Assembly (NCBI RefSeq): GCF_003286645.3
Contig: NZ_CP127382.2
Coordinates: 496,001-560,000, forward strand
Direction: 5' to 3'
Source: Aerococcus tenax
GTDB lineage: Bacteria > Bacillota > Bacilli > Lactobacillales > Aerococcaceae
DNA length: 64,000 nucleotides
Position numbers and translations under genes: made by a program. The notes beneath the pieces are model-generated. The model was not told the DNA's origin, ran no database searches, and saw only the letters and a list, made by a program, of their open reading frames with translations. Below are positions 18,639 to 28,646 of this stretch, one piece after another. Position 1 is the stretch's first letter, and each line of letters opens with the position of its first letter.

Positions 18639-20686
18639 AACAAGGTCAAGTGATTGGTAATCGTTATGAAATTATCCGCCACCTTGGCTCTGGAGGAATG
18701 GCAACTGTCTATTTAGCCTATGATCCGATTTTGGAACGGGAGGTCGCCATTAAATTCCTCCGCATTGGGACTTCGGATATGGATGACGCGACCCGACGCT
18801 TCAAACGAGAGGCTATGTCGATTTCAGAAGTAAACCACCCCAATATTGTTAATATTTACGATGTCGGTGACGATGATGATGGCCACTATATCGTGATGGA
18901 ATATATTGAGGGAATTGACCTTAAACAATTTATTCGCAAAAACCATCCCATCAGTAAAGAAACTTATCAAGGAATCATGATGCAAATCCTGGCTGGGGTT
19001 GAATGCGCCCATCGCAAGGGGATTATCCACCGGGACTTAAAACCGCAAAATATCATGATTAAACCGGATGGCCAGGTAAAAATCATGGACTTTGGGATTG
19101 CCTTGGTCTCTACCGAGACGTCAATTACCCAGACCAATACCATTATTGGTTCGGTCCATTATCTTTCCCCCGAACAAGCCCGGGGGTCGATGGCTAGTTA
19201 CCAATCCGATATCTATAGTTTGGGGATTGTTTCCTTTGAAATGCTCACTGGCCAGGTCCCCTTCGACGGGGAATCTGCCGTTAGCATAGCCATTCAGCAC
19301 TTCCAGGAATCCCTACCGGATATTAATCAATTTCGTTCCGATATCCCCCAAGCCATGCAAAATGTTATTATGAAGGCAACGGCCAAGGAAGCTAATGAAC
19401 GCTATCAGACTTGCGAACAGATGCGGCAAGATTTAGCGACCTGTCTGGATCCCAGCCGGGCCAATGAAGCACCATTTACGCCTTCATTGATGAAGAATGA
19501 AACCATCGTTATGGCTAAGGACGCGATCGAAAAACAAATTACTGACGAAACTAAGGTCACTCCCCAAGCCAAGCCAGAGCCCAAAGAAACGGCTCAAGCG
19601 ACCAAGGCCATGCCGATCGGTGCCGGCTTAGCGAGTCAAAAGGCAGAGGCCCAAAGTGAGCCAAAAGTAAAAGCAGCTCCGCCAAAAGCATCCAGTCGGC
19701 CCAAGCGGAGATGGCCTTGGTTCATTGGAGGGCTCTTGGCTATCTTATTGCTTCTCGGCGTCTTTGTCTTTGGCCAGGGTCAAAGTCAACCGGTCCCTGA
19801 TTTAACCAATATGACCGAAGACCAGGCCCGTAACAGCCTGGTCAATAATGGCTTTAGCCTGGGTGAGAGTCATCAAGAATATAGCGACCAGGTGGAAAGC
19901 GGGCGAGTGATCCGGACCGATCCGAGTAGTGGGCGAAAGGTCAAGGCAGACCAGCCCATTGATCTCTATATTAGCCAGGGTAAGGAACCCATTGAAATCC
20001 CTAACTACCAAGGACAGACCCTAGAACAGGCTAAAAAAGATGCTGAGAAGAAAGGTTTTTCTGTAAGTAGTGAAGAAGTCTATAGTGAAGAGGTTGAAAA
20101 GGGTAAAGTGATTTCCCAAAACCCAGCGCCAGGCGCTAGTGTGGTGGCTAGTGAAACCAACCTGCACTTGGTCGTGAGTTTGGGTAAGGAACCCTTAACG
20201 ATGGCCAACCTGCAAGGCTTAAACCAAGCAGGTGTCCAACAATATGCCCAAAGTGTAGGCTTGAATGTCAGCTTTAATGAAGCTAATTCAGATTCTGTGG
20301 CTAAGGGTTTAGTGGTCTCCCAAAGTATCGCGCCTGGAGCCAACTTTAACCGCGGGGCGAATTTGACTGTGACCCTTTCTTTAGGGCCTGAGGAGGAGCC
20401 CACACACAGCTTCCGTCACACCATCACTATTCCTTACAAGGGCAAAAGATCTCGTGGGGATTCGGATAGCGAGTCTACTTCTCAACGGCAGGCAGCTAAT
20501 GACATTGAGATTTACATTGATGATTTAAACCATTCTTACAATGAAGTGGCTGATCACTTTACCATCACTGACGATAAGTCTTATACTTTGAGTTTTGAAA
20601 CTGAGCCTAATAAAACCGCTCGTTTCAAGGTAGTCCGTGACGGCAAGACGATTTTAGAGAATCGAGTGAAACCAGGCGATGACTAA
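18635..20686 (+). CDS. prkC: PASTA-domain Ser/Thr protein kinase
   Basis: Membrane kinase sensing muropeptides and cell-wall state. The cytoplasmic kinase (about 10-270) has GSGGMATVY, the VAIK lysine, HRDLKPQN and DFG. A linker rich in Ala, Lys and Pro leads to one membrane helix (about 358-380). Three PASTA repeats follow (about 386-585), each starting near a Pro-x-hydrophobic turn. A further roughly 100 extracellular residues follow the last PASTA repeat, containing a Ser/Arg-rich joint and a beta-rich C terminus of unknown role. The gene overlaps rsgA by eight bases. Confidence 0.96.
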   Translation: MKQGQVIGNRYEIIRHLGSGGMATVYLAYDPILEREVAIKFLRIGTSDMDDATRRFKREAMSISEVNHPNIVNIYDVGDDDDGHYIVMEYIEGIDLKQFIRKNHPISKETYQGIMMQILAGVECAHRKGIIHRDLKPQNIMIKPDGQVKIMDFGIALVSTETSITQTNTIIGSVHYLSPEQARGSMASYQSDIYSLGIVSFEMLTGQVPFDGESAVSIAIQHFQESLPDINQFRSDIPQAMQNVIMKATAKEANERYQTCEQMRQDLATCLDPSRANEAPFTPSLMKNETIVMAKDAIEKQITDETKVTPQAKPEPKETAQATKAMPIGAGLASQKAEAQSEPKVKAAPPKASSRPKRRWPWFIGGLLAILLLLGVFVFGQGQSQPVPDLTNMTEDQARNSLVNNGFSLGESHQEYSDQVESGRVIRTDPSSGRKVKADQPIDLYISQGKEPIEIPNYQGQTLEQAKKDAEKKGFSVSSEEVYSEEVEKGKVISQNPAPGASVVASETNLHLVVSLGKEPLTMANLQGLNQAGVQQYAQSVGLNVSFNEANSDSVAKGLVVSQSIAPGANFNRGANLTVTLSLGPEEEPTHSFRHTITIPYKGKRSRGDSDSESTSQRQAANDIEIYIDDLNHSYNEVADHFTITDDKSYTLSFETEPNKTARFKVVRDGKTILENRVKPGDD

Positions 20687-21611
20687 TAGACCAGCAGAAA
20701 AAAAGGGCCAAATCGTTAAGGTCTTGAGTGGCTTTTACTATATTGAAGATCAAGATAGTCGGGAGATCTATCAAACCCGGGCGCGCGGTCTCTTTCGTAA
20801 GGAACAGCTGAGCCCCTTAGTGGGTGACTATGTCAGCTTCCAAGCAGATAATCTCCATGAAGGGGTCTTAACTGCTGTGAAGGAGCGCAAAAATGAGCTT
20901 GACCGGCCGCCCGTGGCCAATATTGACTTAGCCTTTGTCGTTGCTTCCGTGACTCAACCACACATTCCTAGCAAGTTGATTGACCGCATGTTGGTCTATA
21001 GTGAAAGCCAAAGGATCCAACCAGCGCTTTACTTTTCCAAGTTAGACTTACTCGATGAAGCAGAACGTGAAGAATTGCAGCCGCTCTTGGCTAATTACCA
21101 GTCCCTGGGCTACCAGGTCTTAACGAATTTAGACCTATCACAAGCAGACGAAGATTTACTGACTGAACTTTTTCATGGGAAAACCATTGCCGCTATGGGA
21201 CAGTCAGGGGTTGGTAAGACCACCTTGTTAAACCATCTCCTGCCTGATCTCCATAAGGAAACGGCTGCTATTTCTAAGGGGATGGGCCGGGGCAAGCATA
21301 CCACCCGCCATGTTGAATTACATGATGTCTATGGGGGTAAGCTAGTCGACACGCCTGGCTTTTCCAGTTTAAGCTTAGATAGCATTGAAAAGGAAGACCT
21401 GGGAGACTACTTCCCCGAAATGAGAGAGCGGAGTGATTTCTGTAAGTTCCGGGAATGCTCCCACACCCACGAGCCTCAATGCGCCATTAAAGCAGCCCTA
21501 GAGGCAGGCGAGATTAGTCAGAGTCGTTATGACCATTATGTGGAATTTTTGCAAGAAATTATCAATAAAAAACCCGATTACCAACAGAAAAATAGGAGGA
21601 AGAAAAAATGA
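20679..21611 (+). CDS. rsgA: ribosome small-subunit-dependent GTPase RsgA
   Basis: Circularly permuted GTPase acting late in 30S maturation. It has an N-terminal OB fold, then the GTPase domain with G4-like residues before the P-loop GQSGVGKTT (about 172-180), DTPG, and a C-terminal zinc site (CKFRECSHTHEPQC, about 254). The length of 310 residues is somewhat typical. It overlaps prkC and rpe, so translation is coupled across the three. Confidence 0.96.
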   Translation: MTNRPAEKKGQIVKVLSGFYYIEDQDSREIYQTRARGLFRKEQLSPLVGDYVSFQADNLHEGVLTAVKERKNELDRPPVANIDLAFVVASVTQPHIPSKLIDRMLVYSESQRIQPALYFSKLDLLDEAEREELQPLLANYQSLGYQVLTNLDLSQADEDLLTELFHGKTIAAMGQSGVGKTTLLNHLLPDLHKETAAISKGMGRGKHTTRHVELHDVYGGKLVDTPGFSSLSLDSIEKEDLGDYFPEMRERSDFCKFRECSHTHEPQCAIKAALEAGEISQSRYDHYVEFLQEIINKKPDYQQKNRRKKK

Positions 21612-22255
21612 AAATTGCCCCAAGTATTTTAAATGCTGATACCGGTCGTATGCGTGAAGAAGTTGCCCGGATTGAAGAGGCTGGAGCAGACTGGGTCCAT
21701 GTGGATATTATGGATGGCCATTTTGTCCCCAACCTCACGTTTGGTGCGCCCATGGTGGAAGCCCTACGTCCTCACACCAAACTCTTCATTGATTGCCATA
21801 TGATGGTGGATAATCCAGATGACTATATTGAATCCCTAGCCCAAGCGGGAGCAGATAGCATGACGGTACATTTTGAAGCGGTCACCCACTTACACCGCAC
21901 CATTCAAAATATTCAATCCCAAGGCATGAAGGCAGCGGTGGCGCTTAACCCAGCGACTCCAGTTTCAGCCATCACACCGATCTTGAATATGGTTGATATG
22001 GTCTTAGTCATGACGGTTAACCCAGGCTTTGGTGGACAAGCCTTCATTCCAGATATGGTAGAAAAAATGACTGAACTGGACCAAATCCGTCAGGAAAAAG
22101 GCTACCATTATCAAATTCAAGTCGATGGAGGGATCGATAACACCACCATTCGTCAGTGCTACGACCAAGGGGTGGATGTCTTTGTTTCCGGCTCTTATGT
22201 CTACAAAGGGGATTCTAACCAAGCCATTGCTTCCTTGCGGGATGCCTGCTGCTAA
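21608..22255 (+). CDS. rpe: ribulose-phosphate 3-epimerase
   Basis: Interconverts ribulose 5-phosphate and xylulose 5-phosphate in the pentose phosphate pathway. A TIM barrel with APSILNAD at the N terminus, HVDIMDGHFVPN with metal-binding His/Asp, MTVNPGFGGQ and QVDGGID. 215 residues. It overlaps rsgA by four bases. Confidence 0.97.
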   Translation: MKIAPSILNADTGRMREEVARIEEAGADWVHVDIMDGHFVPNLTFGAPMVEALRPHTKLFIDCHMMVDNPDDYIESLAQAGADSMTVHFEAVTHLHRTIQNIQSQGMKAAVALNPATPVSAITPILNMVDMVLVMTVNPGFGGQAFIPDMVEKMTELDQIRQEKGYHYQIQVDGGIDNTTIRQCYDQGVDVFVSGSYVYKGDSNQAIASLRDACC

Positions 22256-22270
22256 AAGTGAGTGAGAAAA

Positions 22271-22942
22271 ATGATTCAACGTATTATTGCTGTGGGAAGT
22301 TCAATTGCCCATTTGGACAATCCCATTATTGCTAGCTACAAAAGCGACCCCCAAGTGGCCTGGGTAGGCATTGACCGTGGGGCGAGAGAGTTGCTCCGGG
22401 CCGGCTTACCCCTCAACCTAGCTGTGGGGGACTTTGATTCGGTGACGGCGGAGGAAAGACAAGCGATCCAAGAAGCGGCCCAAAAATCGATTGTCTTACC
22501 CAGTGAGAAGAATGATACTGATACCGAAGCCGCGCTCATGGAAATGATGAAAAATTGGCCCCAGGCTGAATATATCATTTTTTATGGCATGCTGGGTGGT
22601 CGTCTCGACCATACCCTTAATAACCTATGGATGGCTTACCAAGACCGTTTTCAACCGGTCATCTCTCGTTTAGAATTTGTTTCCGATACCAACACGGTTC
22701 GCTTTTTGGAGCCTGGTGAACATATCATTTATCCCTATGAAGGCATGACCTATCTTTCCTTGGTTTCTATGGGGCCCGTCAGCGGGTTGACCTTAAAAGA
22801 CGTTAAATACCGCTTAGAGGACTTTGCCTCTGATAACCCGCGGCCCTTTATTTCTAACGAGTTTCTCCCTGATGGACGCCCCATGTCCTTAAGCTTTACT
22901 TCTGGTCTCTTGATGGTCTTACAAACCAGGGATGCTCGCTAG
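22271..22942 (+). CDS. thiN: thiamine pyrophosphokinase
   Basis: Transfers pyrophosphate from ATP to thiamine. Motifs GIDRGARELL, GDFDSVT, KNDTDTEAAL and GGRLDHTLNNL define the ThiN family. Start 22271 is preferred over a GTG three codons earlier. It ends the long operon, 15 bases after rpe, as in Bacillus and Enterococcus. Confidence 0.95.
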   Translation: MIQRIIAVGSSIAHLDNPIIASYKSDPQVAWVGIDRGARELLRAGLPLNLAVGDFDSVTAEERQAIQEAAQKSIVLPSEKNDTDTEAALMEMMKNWPQAEYIIFYGMLGGRLDHTLNNLWMAYQDRFQPVISRLEFVSDTNTVRFLEPGEHIIYPYEGMTYLSLVSMGPVSGLTLKDVKYRLEDFASDNPRPFISNEFLPDGRPMSLSFTSGLLMVLQTRDAR

Positions 22943-22970
22943 TTATTTGCTAAGTATTTTCTAAAAGAAC

Positions 22971-22999
22971 TTGCAACCCAGTAACCCCTATGATAAAAT
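22971..22999 (+). promoter_or_regulatory. promoter of rpmB
   Basis: TTGCAA (22971-22976), 17 bases, TAAAAT (22994-22999). Confidence 0.75.
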
Positions 23000-23042
23000 A
23001 TTCTAGTATGTTCAAAAAACTGTAAGAAGGGAGTTATTCAAC

Positions 23043-23231
23043 ATGGCAAAACAATGTTATTTCACAGGTCGTAAAGCAAAATCTGGAAACAACCGTTCAC
23101 ACGCTTTAAACAGCTCAAAACGTACCTTTAAACCAAACTTGCAAAAAGTTCGTGTGTTAGTTGATGGAAAACCTAAACGTGTTTGGGTTTCAGCTCGTGC
23201 CCTTAAATCAGGAAAAGTTCAACGTGTTTAG
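23043..23231 (+). CDS. rpmB: 50S ribosomal protein L28
   Basis: 62-residue basic ribosomal protein with [20 protein letters not shown] at the N terminus, the Firmicutes form with a single N-terminal Cys and no zinc ribbon. The start follows AAGGGAG. It has its own promoter and terminator between thiN and asp23, the usual Firmicutes position. Confidence 0.97.
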   Translation: MAKQCYFTGRKAKSGNNRSHALNSSKRTFKPNLQKVRVLVDGKPKRVWVSARALKSGKVQRV

Positions 23232-23254
23232 TCAACAAACTAACGATAGAAAAT

Positions 23255-23303
23255 CACATTAGCCATAGAGTGTTAATCATTCTACCGCTAATGTGTTTTT
23301 TTA
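23255..23303 (+). terminator. rpmB terminator
   Basis: CACATTAGC/GCTAATGTG (23255-23263 with 23287-23295) with an inner TAGAGTG/CATTCTA helix, followed by seven or more T. Confidence 0.88.
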
Positions 23304-23330
23304 TTATTAGCTTTTAATTTAGGCCAGAGA

Positions 23331-23359
23331 GTGCAATATCCGCCAAAAATTGGTACAAT
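23331..23359 (+). promoter_or_regulatory. putative promoter of asp23-fakA
   Basis: GTGCAA (23331-23336), 17 bases, TACAAT (23354-23359) preceded by TGG. Confidence 0.5.
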
Positions 23360-23435
23360 GGGAAAAGGATTATGATATAAGAATCTTCAAGCGTATTCAT
23401 CAAAAAATGACTCTTATTAACAAGGAGGAAAAACA

Positions 23436-23798
23436 ATGCCTGTAAAAATGGATTCTGAATATGGCGAAATTGAAATTACTAATGACGTGATTGCTAAGGT
23501 TGTGGGAATGGCTACCACACAAAATTATGGTGTGGTTGGTATGGCCAGCAAGAACCAAATCCGTGATGGCATTTCTGAAATCTTAAAAATTGAAAATTAT
23601 ACCAAGGGAGTCGTTGTTCGTAGCGAGGCTGATCTGGTGATCGTTGATGTTTATATTATGGTAAACTATGGCACCAAGATCTCAGAAATTTGTCGTAACG
23701 TGCAACGCTCTGTAAAATATGATTTAGGACGGCAACTAGGCATCACTGCTAATGTAGTGAACGTCTTTGTCCAAGGCATATATACAGAGGATCAATAA
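23436..23798 (+). CDS. Asp23/Gls24 family envelope stress protein
   Basis: A 120-residue Asp23-family protein, homologue of YloU of Bacillus subtilis. The family is linked to envelope stress and alkaline shock. Conserved segments are MASKNQIRDG and ADLVIVDVYIMVNYG. It lies 21 bases before fakA, the arrangement yloU-yloV known in Bacillus. Confidence 0.92.
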   Translation: MPVKMDSEYGEIEITNDVIAKVVGMATTQNYGVVGMASKNQIRDGISEILKIENYTKGVVVRSEADLVIVDVYIMVNYGTKISEICRNVQRSVKYDLGRQLGITANVVNVFVQGIYTEDQ

Positions 23799-23819
23799 GC
23801 GAAGGGAGGAAGACGCTGC

Positions 23820-25487
23820 ATGAGTCAGTTAGTCATTGATGCATCAGATTTAAGAAACATGGTTGCCGTAGGTTGTGACAAGTTAAAGCAAGGAGCAGAT
23901 TATGTCGATTCCTTAAATGTCTTTCCGGTACCTGATGGGGATACAGGGACAAATATGAACCTATCCTTTTCAGCGGGGTTAGACGGAGTCGAGAAGAACG
24001 ATGGGCAAAGTGTCGAAGAAGTGGCCGATGCCCTAGCTAAGGGTTTGCTAATGGGAGCACGGGGGAATTCCGGCGTAATCCTATCCCAAATCTTTAGAGG
24101 CTTTGCTAAGGGCTGTAAGGGTCTCGAAAAGTTAGATGCCAAGGCCCTAGCCAATAGCTTTGACCAGGCGGTTAAGTCAGCTTATAAGGCAGTCATGAAG
24201 CCAGTGGAAGGGACGATCTTGACCGTGGTCCGTGAGGGAGCAGAAGCCGGTCTAGTCCAAGCTGAAAAGAGTGATGACGTCATTGAGGTTATGCGCGCTG
24301 TTTCTGAAGGCGCTAACTTGGCTTTAGAGAACACCCCTAACCTGCTTCCTGTATTAAAAGAAGTAGGCGTGGTTGATTCTGGCGGGCAAGGACTGTGCTT
24401 AATCTATGCTGGCTTTTTAGAGGCCTTGACGGGTGAAGCGGTTGCTAGTTTCCATACCAATGTTGAAAATACCGACCTCACTGAATTAGCCCATGAAGAA
24501 AATTACTATAATACTTCCCATTCCGTGTCTTCAGAAGATATCAAATTCGGCTTCTGTACCGAAATTATGGTGGCCTTAGGGCAAGGCTCAGAAGACTATG
24601 AAGACTTTGACTACGAGACTTTCCGGAATTACCTGAGTGAACGCGGGGATTCCTTATTAGTGGTTAATGATGATGAAGTGGTCAAGGTCCATGTCCACAC
24701 TGAACGTCCTGGTGATGTCCTCAATTATGGGCAAAAATTTGGGACCTTAATCAAGGTGAAAGTGGATAATATGCGCCAGCAACATGAGGATATCTTGACC
24801 AATAAGGCCAAGGCAGCCCCTAAAGAAAAGCAGGCCTATAGTATTATTGCTGTTTGCGCCGGTGAAGGCGTGAGCGAACTCTTTAAAGAGGCGGGGGCTA
24901 GCTACATCATTTCCGGTGGTCAGACTATGAATCCGTCGACGGAAGACTTTGTTAAGGCCATTGAAGCAGTTAACGCTGAAAATATCATTCTCTTACCTAA
25001 CAATAAGAATATCTTTATGGCAGCTAAACAAGCGGCTGATGTCAGCGAGGTGCCTACCGTGGTCTTAGAAACCGAGTCGATTACCCAAGGGCTAGCGGCC
25101 TTACTTGGCTTTAACCTCAATGATGACTTAGCAAGTAATGAAAGCTCCATGAAAGAAGCCTTCCATGAAGTCAAGAGTGGGCAAGTGACCCATGCGATTC
25201 GAGACACTTCGATCTCTGGTTTAACCATCCACAAGGGTGACTATATGGGCCTGGTTGAAGGCGATATACAAGTCTGTGATACTGATAAGAGTCAGGCTGC
25301 CCGTAAAACGGTCCAGGCCTTAACCGATGAAGAAAGTGAATTAGTGACTTTAATCTATGGTGAAGACATCAGTGAAGAAGAGGCTAGTCAGTTAGCAGAT
25401 CTTATCACTGAAGATAATGATCAATTAGAAGTTGAAGTCTATAAAGGGGACCAGCCTGTCTATAGTTATTTAATTTCTGTTGAATAG
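23820..25487 (+). CDS. fakA: DAK2 (DhaL)-domain fatty acid kinase catalytic subunit
   Basis: FakA phosphorylates FakB-bound fatty acids for phospholipid synthesis. The N-terminal DhaL domain (about 10-200) carries NVFPVPDGDTGTNM, the metal/ATP site, and MGARGNSGVILSQ. A middle domain and a C-terminal DegV-like domain (about 340-555) follow. The length of 555 residues matches YloV/FakA. Context with plsX and acpP downstream fits a role in phospholipid synthesis. Confidence 0.92.
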   Translation: MSQLVIDASDLRNMVAVGCDKLKQGADYVDSLNVFPVPDGDTGTNMNLSFSAGLDGVEKNDGQSVEEVADALAKGLLMGARGNSGVILSQIFRGFAKGCKGLEKLDAKALANSFDQAVKSAYKAVMKPVEGTILTVVREGAEAGLVQAEKSDDVIEVMRAVSEGANLALENTPNLLPVLKEVGVVDSGGQGLCLIYAGFLEALTGEAVASFHTNVENTDLTELAHEENYYNTSHSVSSEDIKFGFCTEIMVALGQGSEDYEDFDYETFRNYLSERGDSLLVVNDDEVVKVHVHTERPGDVLNYGQKFGTLIKVKVDNMRQQHEDILTNKAKAAPKEKQAYSIIAVCAGEGVSELFKEAGASYIISGGQTMNPSTEDFVKAIEAVNAENIILLPNNKNIFMAAKQAADVSEVPTVVLETESITQGLAALLGFNLNDDLASNESSMKEAFHEVKSGQVTHAIRDTSISGLTIHKGDYMGLVEGDIQVCDTDKSQAARKTVQALTDEESELVTLIYGEDISEEEASQLADLITEDNDQLEVEVYKGDQPVYSYLISVE

Positions 25488-25492
25488 TTAAG

Positions 25493-25519
25493 AAACAGGC
25501 TGTCTTGCAGTCTGTTTTC
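25493..25519 (+). terminator. terminator after fakA
   Basis: AAACAGGCTG (25493-25502) pairs with CAGTCTGTTT (25508-25517) around TCTTG, then TTCTAT. The T tract is short. Confidence 0.6.
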
Positions 25520-25551
25520 TATATTTAGAAGGGTGAAAGAGAAAGAGTCAT

Positions 25552-26556
25552 ATGAAAATAGGTATTTTGGATTTTATTCCTCGCGATCGTGAAATGACTG
25601 CGATCGAATCCTTTAAAAGCGCCATGAATTTATTACAATTGGCAGATGAAAAGGGACTGGCTCGTTACTGGTTTGCTGAACACCACAGCACTCCGGCACT
25701 CTTAGGGTCAAGCCCCCAAGTCACATTAGGCTATGCAGCGGCGATTACCAAGCATATCCGCCTGGGTACAGGTGGGGTGATGCTGGATAATTTAAGTGCC
25801 TATCAACTGGCTGAGAACTTTAAAGTCTTAGAATGCTTGGCCCCCCACCGGATTGAAGCGGGGGTAGGTTATAGCAATCCTAAGGAACAGGCTGACCAAA
25901 AGGAAATGGGGGGCTTTGACTTTAAGAATCCCAAACCCTATAAGGATGAATTAGTCGCCCTTTATGACTATATGCATGATCAACGGTCAGTCCACCAAGA
26001 GGGGAAAGCCCGGGCCATGCCAGTCTTATTTGACCATGAGATTCCTTATTATGTCATGGTAACCAGCACCCGCCATGTTCGCTATATTGCTGAACAAGGC
26101 TGGGGCATGCTTTTTGGCCTCTTCCTCAATCCTTCTTATGAAGAATGTAAAGAAGCTATCCGCATTTATCGCAAGTATTTTAAACCCAATGGGATTAGTA
26201 ATACCCCCCATGTCATGGTGTCGCTCTATGTCATTTCAGCCTATGATGAGAATGTCTTGGAAGGTCTAGAGAAGGCTATTGATGCTTGGATACTGACCTT
26301 TAGGAGTAACAAGCGGGCCTTGTACCAACTCTTGAGTGTGGAGGAAGCGGAATTCTATCCTTTTTCCGATGAGGAGAAGGAAATCATTGACCATTACCAA
26401 GAGGCTAAATTAATCGCTAGTCCTAAAGAAATTCAGGCTAAATTTAGCCATTTGATGAAAGAATTAGATTGCGACGAATTCCTGGTGGTTAACCAATTAT
26501 CTGGTTACAATTATCGCCGTGACTTAATTAATATCTTAGCGGACATCGATCTTTAG
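25552..26556 (+). CDS. LLM-class (luciferase-like) flavin-dependent oxidoreductase
   Basis: A 334-residue protein of the bacterial luciferase-like superfamily (MsnO8/CE1758 type): RYWFAEHHSTPALLGSSP and IRLGTGGVMLDNLSAYQLAENF are typical of FMN-binding TIM barrels. Substrate unknown. It is inserted between fakA and recG, which are often neighbours in Firmicutes, so it may be a lineage-specific addition. It has a weak terminator before it and lies 27 bases before recG. Confidence 0.85.
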   Translation: MKIGILDFIPRDREMTAIESFKSAMNLLQLADEKGLARYWFAEHHSTPALLGSSPQVTLGYAAAITKHIRLGTGGVMLDNLSAYQLAENFKVLECLAPHRIEAGVGYSNPKEQADQKEMGGFDFKNPKPYKDELVALYDYMHDQRSVHQEGKARAMPVLFDHEIPYYVMVTSTRHVRYIAEQGWGMLFGLFLNPSYEECKEAIRIYRKYFKPNGISNTPHVMVSLYVISAYDENVLEGLEKAIDAWILTFRSNKRALYQLLSVEEAEFYPFSDEEKEIIDHYQEAKLIASPKEIQAKFSHLMKELDCDEFLVVNQLSGYNYRRDLINILADIDL

Positions 26557-26583
26557 TAGCCTATAGCGGGAAGGAGTAAGCCA

Positions 26584-28623
26584 ATGACGAGTATCACTGA
26601 TCCAGTCAGCGCCTTAACTGGAGTAGGCCCTAAAAAAGCAGCCCTGTTGAAGCGTTTGAAGATTGAAAGCATTTATGATTTACTTTGTCAATTTCCTTTT
26701 CGCTATGAAGACTTATCGGTTAAAAGTATTCAGGAATTGGCCGACAATCAAAAGGCGACCTTAAAGGGCCGTGTGGTTACTGAACCCGTGGTGAATTATT
26801 TTCGGGGACGCAAGGGCAACCGCCTGCATTTCCGTTTGCAGGTGGACCATGAAATTATCAATGTTAATTTCTTCAACCAAGCCTACCTCAAAAAGCAAAT
26901 TCATAGCCAAGAAGAGATCCTGATTTATGGAACTTATGAAGCCAAGCGCCAGCAATTGTTGGGGATTAAACTTATCAATTTTTCCAGTGAGGATAATGAG
27001 ACCGCCTCTGTCTACCATACAACTAAAGGGCTCTCACAGTCCGCTTTAAGGCAGTTAATTAAGACGGCTCTTGACCAGTATGAAGATCAGATTCCTGAGC
27101 TTATCCCCGAAGAATTGTCAAAGCGCTATCAGTTAATTCCTCATCGCCAGGCTATACGCTTGATGCATTTTCCAAATACTGAGGCTGATAGCCAGCAAGC
27201 CCGGCGCCAGATTAAGTACCAGGAACTCTTCCTCTATAGTCTCCGTATTCAATGGCGCAAGCTCAACCAGCGCTACCAAGAAGCGGGGGTACAAATCCAA
27301 TATGATAATGACCAGTTAAAAGAATTTATCCGTTCGATCCCCTTTGAATTGACCCAGGGACAAAAAGAAGTTACTAATCAAATTTGTCGGGACCTCCTAC
27401 AGCCCTATCCCATGAACCGGCTCCTTCAAGGGGATGTGGGGAGCGGAAAGACTATTGTGGCCTTGATCGCCCTAGCGGCTACTGTATCGGCTGGCTTTCA
27501 AGGGGCCTTAATGGTACCTACCGAAATTTTAGCTGAACAGCATTTTAAAGAGGCCCAAAGTATCTACCAAGCCACGGGACTACGCTGTGCCTTGTTAACC
27601 GGGTCTACCAAGGGCAAAGACCGTAAGCAAATCCTGACCCAGCTGGCCCAGGGAGACCTGGACCTGATGATCGGCACCCATGCCCTCTTCCAGGAGGATG
27701 TTCACTTTAAGGACCTGGGGCTAGTCATTATCGATGAACAGCACCGCTTTGGGGTCAAGCAGCGCCGGCAATTAATCGATAAGAATAGAGACCGCCACCC
27801 CAATGTCCTCTATATGACCGCTACCCCCATCCCTCGAACCCTAGAAATTACCTTGATGGGGGACATGGAAGTTTCCAAGTTAAAGGAACTCCCCGCTGGC
27901 CGTCAGCCGGTTAAGACCCTCTGGCTAAGGCCCCAGGAGGCTAATCAGGTCGACTATCTCTTAAAGCAGGAACTAGCTAAGGGGCGGCAAGCTTATATTA
28001 TTTGTCCCCTGGTAGGCGAGTCAGAAAAAGTCGAGGCCCAAAACGCCGAAAAAATTTATGCCGATTATCAGGCCCGCTTTGGTGACCACTACCAGGTCGG
28101 CCTCCTTCATGGGCAGTTATCTAATGAAGAAAAAGAAGCTGTCATGCAGGCCTATAGTGACCATACGATCCAGCTTTTGGTAGCCACCACTGTGGTTGAG
28201 GTAGGACTCAATGTTCCCAATGCCAGCTTGATGGTTATTTTGGATGCCGACCATTTCGGTCTAGCCCAACTCCATCAATTACGAGGTCGGGTTGGCCGGG
28301 GCCAGGCAGCCTCTTTCTGCCTCTTGTTGGCTGACCCCCATACTGAAAACGGTAAAGAACGGATGCGAATCATGACTGAGTCTAATGATGGCTTTTATTT
28401 GAGCCAGCAAGACTTAGAGTTACGGGGAGCAGGGGACTATTTTGGCACCAAGCAAAGTGGCTTACCTGAATTCCAGTTAGCCGATCCGATTGAAGATGGC
28501 GAGATTCTGGAATATAGCCGCCAGGATGCCATTCAATTTGCTCCCTACCTCATGGAAAATGCCCAGGACTATCCCTTACTAGGTGCCTGGTTGAATCAAG
28601 TGGAAGAAGAACGTCAAGCCTGA
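26584..28623 (+). CDS. recG: ATP-dependent DNA helicase RecG
   Basis: Branch-migration helicase that reverses stalled forks and processes Holliday junctions. It has an N-terminal wedge OB domain, Walker A GDVGSGKT (about 284), DEQH (about 383), TATPIPRT and QLRGRVGRG. 679 residues, standard. The start follows GAAGGAG. Confidence 0.97.
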   Translation: MTSITDPVSALTGVGPKKAALLKRLKIESIYDLLCQFPFRYEDLSVKSIQELADNQKATLKGRVVTEPVVNYFRGRKGNRLHFRLQVDHEIINVNFFNQAYLKKQIHSQEEILIYGTYEAKRQQLLGIKLINFSSEDNETASVYHTTKGLSQSALRQLIKTALDQYEDQIPELIPEELSKRYQLIPHRQAIRLMHFPNTEADSQQARRQIKYQELFLYSLRIQWRKLNQRYQEAGVQIQYDNDQLKEFIRSIPFELTQGQKEVTNQICRDLLQPYPMNRLLQGDVGSGKTIVALIALAATVSAGFQGALMVPTEILAEQHFKEAQSIYQATGLRCALLTGSTKGKDRKQILTQLAQGDLDLMIGTHALFQEDVHFKDLGLVIIDEQHRFGVKQRRQLIDKNRDRHPNVLYMTATPIPRTLEITLMGDMEVSKLKELPAGRQPVKTLWLRPQEANQVDYLLKQELAKGRQAYIICPLVGESEKVEAQNAEKIYADYQARFGDHYQVGLLHGQLSNEEKEAVMQAYSDHTIQLLVATTVVEVGLNVPNASLMVILDADHFGLAQLHQLRGRVGRGQAASFCLLLADPHTENGKERMRIMTESNDGFYLSQQDLELRGAGDYFGTKQSGLPEFQLADPIEDGEILEYSRQDAIQFAPYLMENAQDYPLLGAWLNQVEEERQA

Positions 28624-28646
28624 TCGAGGCTAAAGGAGTGAAGCTC

